A DNA stretch of 16,613 nucleotides from Bacteroidota bacterium (GTDB taxonomy: Bacteria; Bacteroidota; Bacteroidia; Chitinophagales; Saprospiraceae): the NCBI GenBank assembly GCA_008501835.1, contig QQUB01000088.1:1-16613 (forward strand), in the 5' to 3' direction. Position 1 is the stretch's first letter. Every line of letters begins with the position of its first letter. Of this stretch, positions 15,018-16,613 are shown one piece after another. The position numbers and the translations under genes are program-made. Below the pieces are notes generated by a model that ran no database searches, was not told the DNA's origin, and saw only the letters and a list, made by a program, of their open reading frames with translations.

Positions 15018-15764
15018 TCACCACCCTTGCTTCAATCCCTCCCGCAATGCCCGATCGTATTTTTCAAGATCAAACTGATATAAAATCGGAGCCTTATGAC
15101 GTCCCCCCGTTCTCCGCTCACCGGTTTCCACCAGGATTTCCCAGGACAGGATCTTTCTTCTGAAATTCCGGCGATCCAATTGCTTACCCAGGATGGTTTC
15201 GTACAGCGTTTGTAATTCCGTCATGGTGAATTTTTCAGGCAATAGGTTCAACCATACAGGTTCATCATCCAGTTCCTTTTTCAATGTTTGGTACGCTCTT
15301 TGCAAAATCTCCTCATGATCGATGATCATTGGGGGCAGGTCACTCAAAGGCTTCCATTCACAAAATTCTGAAATCGTATCCGGAACCGGTGTCACTTTTG
15401 AAAACTCAACCAGGGAATAATACCCCATTGATACGAAACGCTGACTGAACCACGATTTCAGGTTTTCCTGTATCACGCCTCTTTTTACCAGTTTTTCGAC
15501 ATGATCAGCATTGTTCCGTTCAGGGTTTCCGAATAAATAGAATTGCCTTAAAAAAATATCTTTGAGCCCTGTTCTTTCAAAAAGGGCTTCAGCAGCCGCT
15601 TCGTCGACGCCCATGTTTTTTGGCACGAAACCACCCGGCAGAGCCCATTTATCCCAGTTTTTCATTTTCAGCAATAAAACCTTGAGTTCATTTTCATGGA
15701 ACCCAAAAATGACGCAATCCAAAGACAAACCCGGATGATACCCTTCCAAAGCAAAATCATGCAT
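15018..15764 (-). CDS. NrtR/AraR-like transcriptional regulator (Nudix fold plus winged helix)
   Basis: The protein is 248 residues from ATG 15764. An in-frame ATG at 15824 (268 residues) is the alternative, and the frame stays open to a TTG at 15941. I prefer 15764 because the family usually begins only a short way before the LSLDCVIFGF strand, and because an operator-like palindrome covers the 15824 ATG. A Nudix fold occupies about residues 12-165 (LKVLLLKMKNWDKWALPGGFV), followed by a winged helix near 180-240 (FTMTELQTLYETILGKQLDRRNFRRK, then GRHKAPILYQF). This layout defines the NrtR group, which in Bacteroidota includes sugar-responsive repressors such as AraR. The Nudix box lacks most catalytic glutamates (EALFER in place of REUxEE), so hydrolysis is unlikely and ligand sensing is probable. 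It is divergent from a GH3 glucosidase gene, its likely target. Confidence 0.88.
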   Translation of the reverse strand: MHDFALEGYHPGLSLDCVIFGFHENELKVLLLKMKNWDKWALPGGFVPKNMGVDEAAAEALFERTGLKDIFLRQFYLFGNPERNNADHVEKLVKRGVIQENLKSWFSQRFVSMGYYSLVEFSKVTPVPDTISEFCEWKPLSDLPPMIIDHEEILQRAYQTLKKELDDEPVWLNLLPEKFTMTELQTLYETILGKQLDRRNFRRKILSWEILVETGERRTGGRHKAPILYQFDLEKYDRALREGLKQGW

Positions 15765-15780
15765 AAGTTGAAAATTTGAC

Positions 15781-15788
15781 CAAAAATA
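15781..15788 (-). promoter_or_regulatory. Candidate -7 promoter element of the NrtR-like gene
   Basis: The minus strand reads TATTTTTG, a full match to TAnnTTTG, 16 bp before ATG 15764. It would give a very short leader and supports that ATG over the one at 15824. No good TTG lies at the -33 distance (only a CTG), and the area is AT-rich, so this is tentative. Confidence 0.35.
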
Positions 15789-15815
15789 TGGAAAATTCTT
15801 AAAAAATTCAGATCT

Positions 15816-15834
15816 TTGCGTCATTATGACACAA
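15816..15834. promoter_or_regulatory. Operator-like palindrome between NrtR-like and GH3 genes
   Basis: TTGCGTCATTATGACACAA is a 19-bp odd-centred palindrome with one mismatched pair (C/A at the sixth position from the ends' centre side). It lies 15 bp before the GH3 start codon and overlaps GATCTTTG (15811-15818), a one-mismatch -7 element for that gene. A bound repressor here would cover the GH3 promoter and could also control the regulator itself. Assignment to the adjacent NrtR-like protein is inferred from position and symmetry. Confidence 0.65.
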
Positions 15835-15849
15835 TAAGAATATTTTATT

Positions 15850-16613
15850 ATGCCAAATCCTTTCAAAATAACTCTGCTACTGCTTACTTTTATTGCTTCT
15901 ACTGTAAATGCACAATCTGATTTCAAGGATCTGAACAACAACGGTAAAATGGAAAAATTTGAAAATCCGGAATTATCCGATGAGGAACGAATAGCTGATT
16001 TGATTCCCAGATTATCACTTGAAGAAAAAGCTCATCTGGTAGTAGGCATGGGTATGAATATGCCTGGAATTCATGAAACAGAACGGGAGGAAAAGGTACC
16101 CGGAGCAGCCGGCAGTACCTTTGATGTACCTTCTTTAGGCATCCCCTCCATGATCCTCGCTGATGGCCCGGCAGGGGTGCGCATTGACCCCATCAGGGAT
16201 ACTCAACCCGACAGGACCTATCATTGCACTGCCTTTCCGGTTGCCACCATGCTCGCATCCAGCTGGGATACAGACTTGCTCTACCAAATTGGGCAGGTAG
16301 TGGGCAATGAGGCCAAAGAATATGGTGTCGACATTCTGCTAGCTCCCGGAATGAACATCCATCGCAACCCGTTATCCGGAAGGAATTTCGAATATTACTC
16401 AGAAGACCCTCTGCTTTCTGGAAAGATTGCCGCCGCTTTTGTCAATGGTGTCGAATCAAATGGCATCGGAACTTCTATCAAACACTTTGTTGCCAACAAT
16501 CAGGAAACCAACAGATTCAAGATCAATACCATTGTTTCGGAAAGAGCACTCAGTGAGATTTATTTTAAAGGATTTGAAATTGCTGTAAAAGAGGCTCAAC
16601 CCTGGACCATCAT
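15850..16613 (+). CDS. GH3 beta-glucosidase, N-terminal part
   Basis: The frame is open from ATG 15850 to the right edge (254 codons plus two bases), so the 3' end is missing. Residues 1-21 form a signal peptide ending VNA before QSDF, placing the enzyme in the periplasm or outside. DLNNNGKMEKFENPELSDEER (27-47) looks like the EF-hand-like lead-in seen in many Bacteroidota GH3 enzymes. GH3 substrate-pocket motifs follow: ADGPAGVR (104-111), GRNFEYYSEDP (177-187) and KHFVANNQETNR (211-222). The catalytic Asp region is beyond the window. GH3 enzymes of this type release glucose from beta-glucosides, though xylosidase or other specificities occur. It starts 85 bp from the divergent NrtR-like regulator, with an operator-like palindrome between them. 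Confidence 0.93.
   Translation, partial: MPNPFKITLLLLTFIASTVNAQSDFKDLNNNGKMEKFENPELSDEERIADLIPRLSLEEKAHLVVGMGMNMPGIHETEREEKVPGAAGSTFDVPSLGIPSMILADGPAGVRIDPIRDTQPDRTYHCTAFPVATMLASSWDTDLLYQIGQVVGNEAKEYGVDILLAPGMNIHRNPLSGRNFEYYSEDPLLSGKIAAAFVNGVESNGIGTSIKHFVANNQETNRFKINTIVSERALSEIYFKGFEIAVKEAQPWTI

Noticed and set aside
15765..15941. Upstream starts (TTG 15941, ATG 15824) for the NrtR-like regulator
   Set aside because: The TTG start would overlap the GH3 coding sequence. The ATG at 15824 lies inside the operator-like palindrome and adds a Phe-rich stretch not typical of the family; it remains possible.
1..16613. CRISPR arrays, tRNA or rRNA genes, insertion sequences, integrases
   Set aside because: No regularly spaced direct repeats, RNA gene sequences or transposase/integrase motifs were seen on either strand.

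Overview
The window looks like chromosomal DNA of a member of the Bacteroidota, probably Saprospiria- or Cytophagia-like. The evidence is a SusC/SusD pair, lipoproteins with a short lipobox, a type IX secretion (T9SS) type A sorting domain, TAnnTTTG-like promoter elements, and almost no Shine-Dalgarno sequences. This placement is inferred from gene families and was not checked against a database.

Layout. (1) 1-5403, minus strand: a TonB-dependent SusC-type transporter, its SusD-type lipoprotein, a clear intrinsic terminator, then the first 250 codons of a large FG-GAP/VCBS-repeat lipoprotein that runs off the left edge. (2) 5404-5836: a divergent regulatory region with a perfect LacI-family operator palindrome. 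(3) 5837-10309, plus strand: a LacI-family regulator, a cytoplasmic GH13 alpha-glucosidase of the oligo-1,6-glucosidase type, and an SSS-family sodium:solute symporter, ending at a strong bidirectional terminator. Regions 1-3 read as a compact glycan-utilisation locus. SusCD would bring a small alpha-glucoside across the outer membrane, the symporter across the inner membrane, and the GH13 enzyme would hydrolyse it in the cytoplasm. The LacI protein would sense the sugar and act on both divergent arms. No secreted glycanase is visible, so the substrate is probably already short, for example isomaltose-like or other alpha-glucosides.

(4) 10387-11724, minus strand: a lipoprotein of the vanadium haloperoxidase / PAP2 phosphatase superfamily, convergent with the symporter. 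(5) 11982-14902, plus strand: a two-gene unit. The first is a small T9SS cargo protein. The second is a long repeat-containing exported protein that ends in a peptidase S74 (endosialidase-type) intramolecular chaperone domain and a coiled coil. This is a candidate trimeric surface fibre. (6) 14903-15017: a short convergent gap with a near-perfect palindrome. (7) 15018-15764, minus strand: an NrtR/AraR-like regulator (Nudix fold plus winged helix) whose Nudix catalytic box is badly degenerate. It is divergent from (8) the 5' part of a secreted GH3 beta-glucosidase that runs off the right edge. A 19-bp operator-like palindrome, TTGCGTCATTATGACACAA, lies between them and suggests a dedicated sugar-responsive repressor circuit.

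Most genes belong to well-known families. The less ordinary points are the putative regulator-operator pairs, the catalytically dead-looking Nudix sensor, and the pairing of a T9SS cargo protein with an S74-chaperoned fibre.
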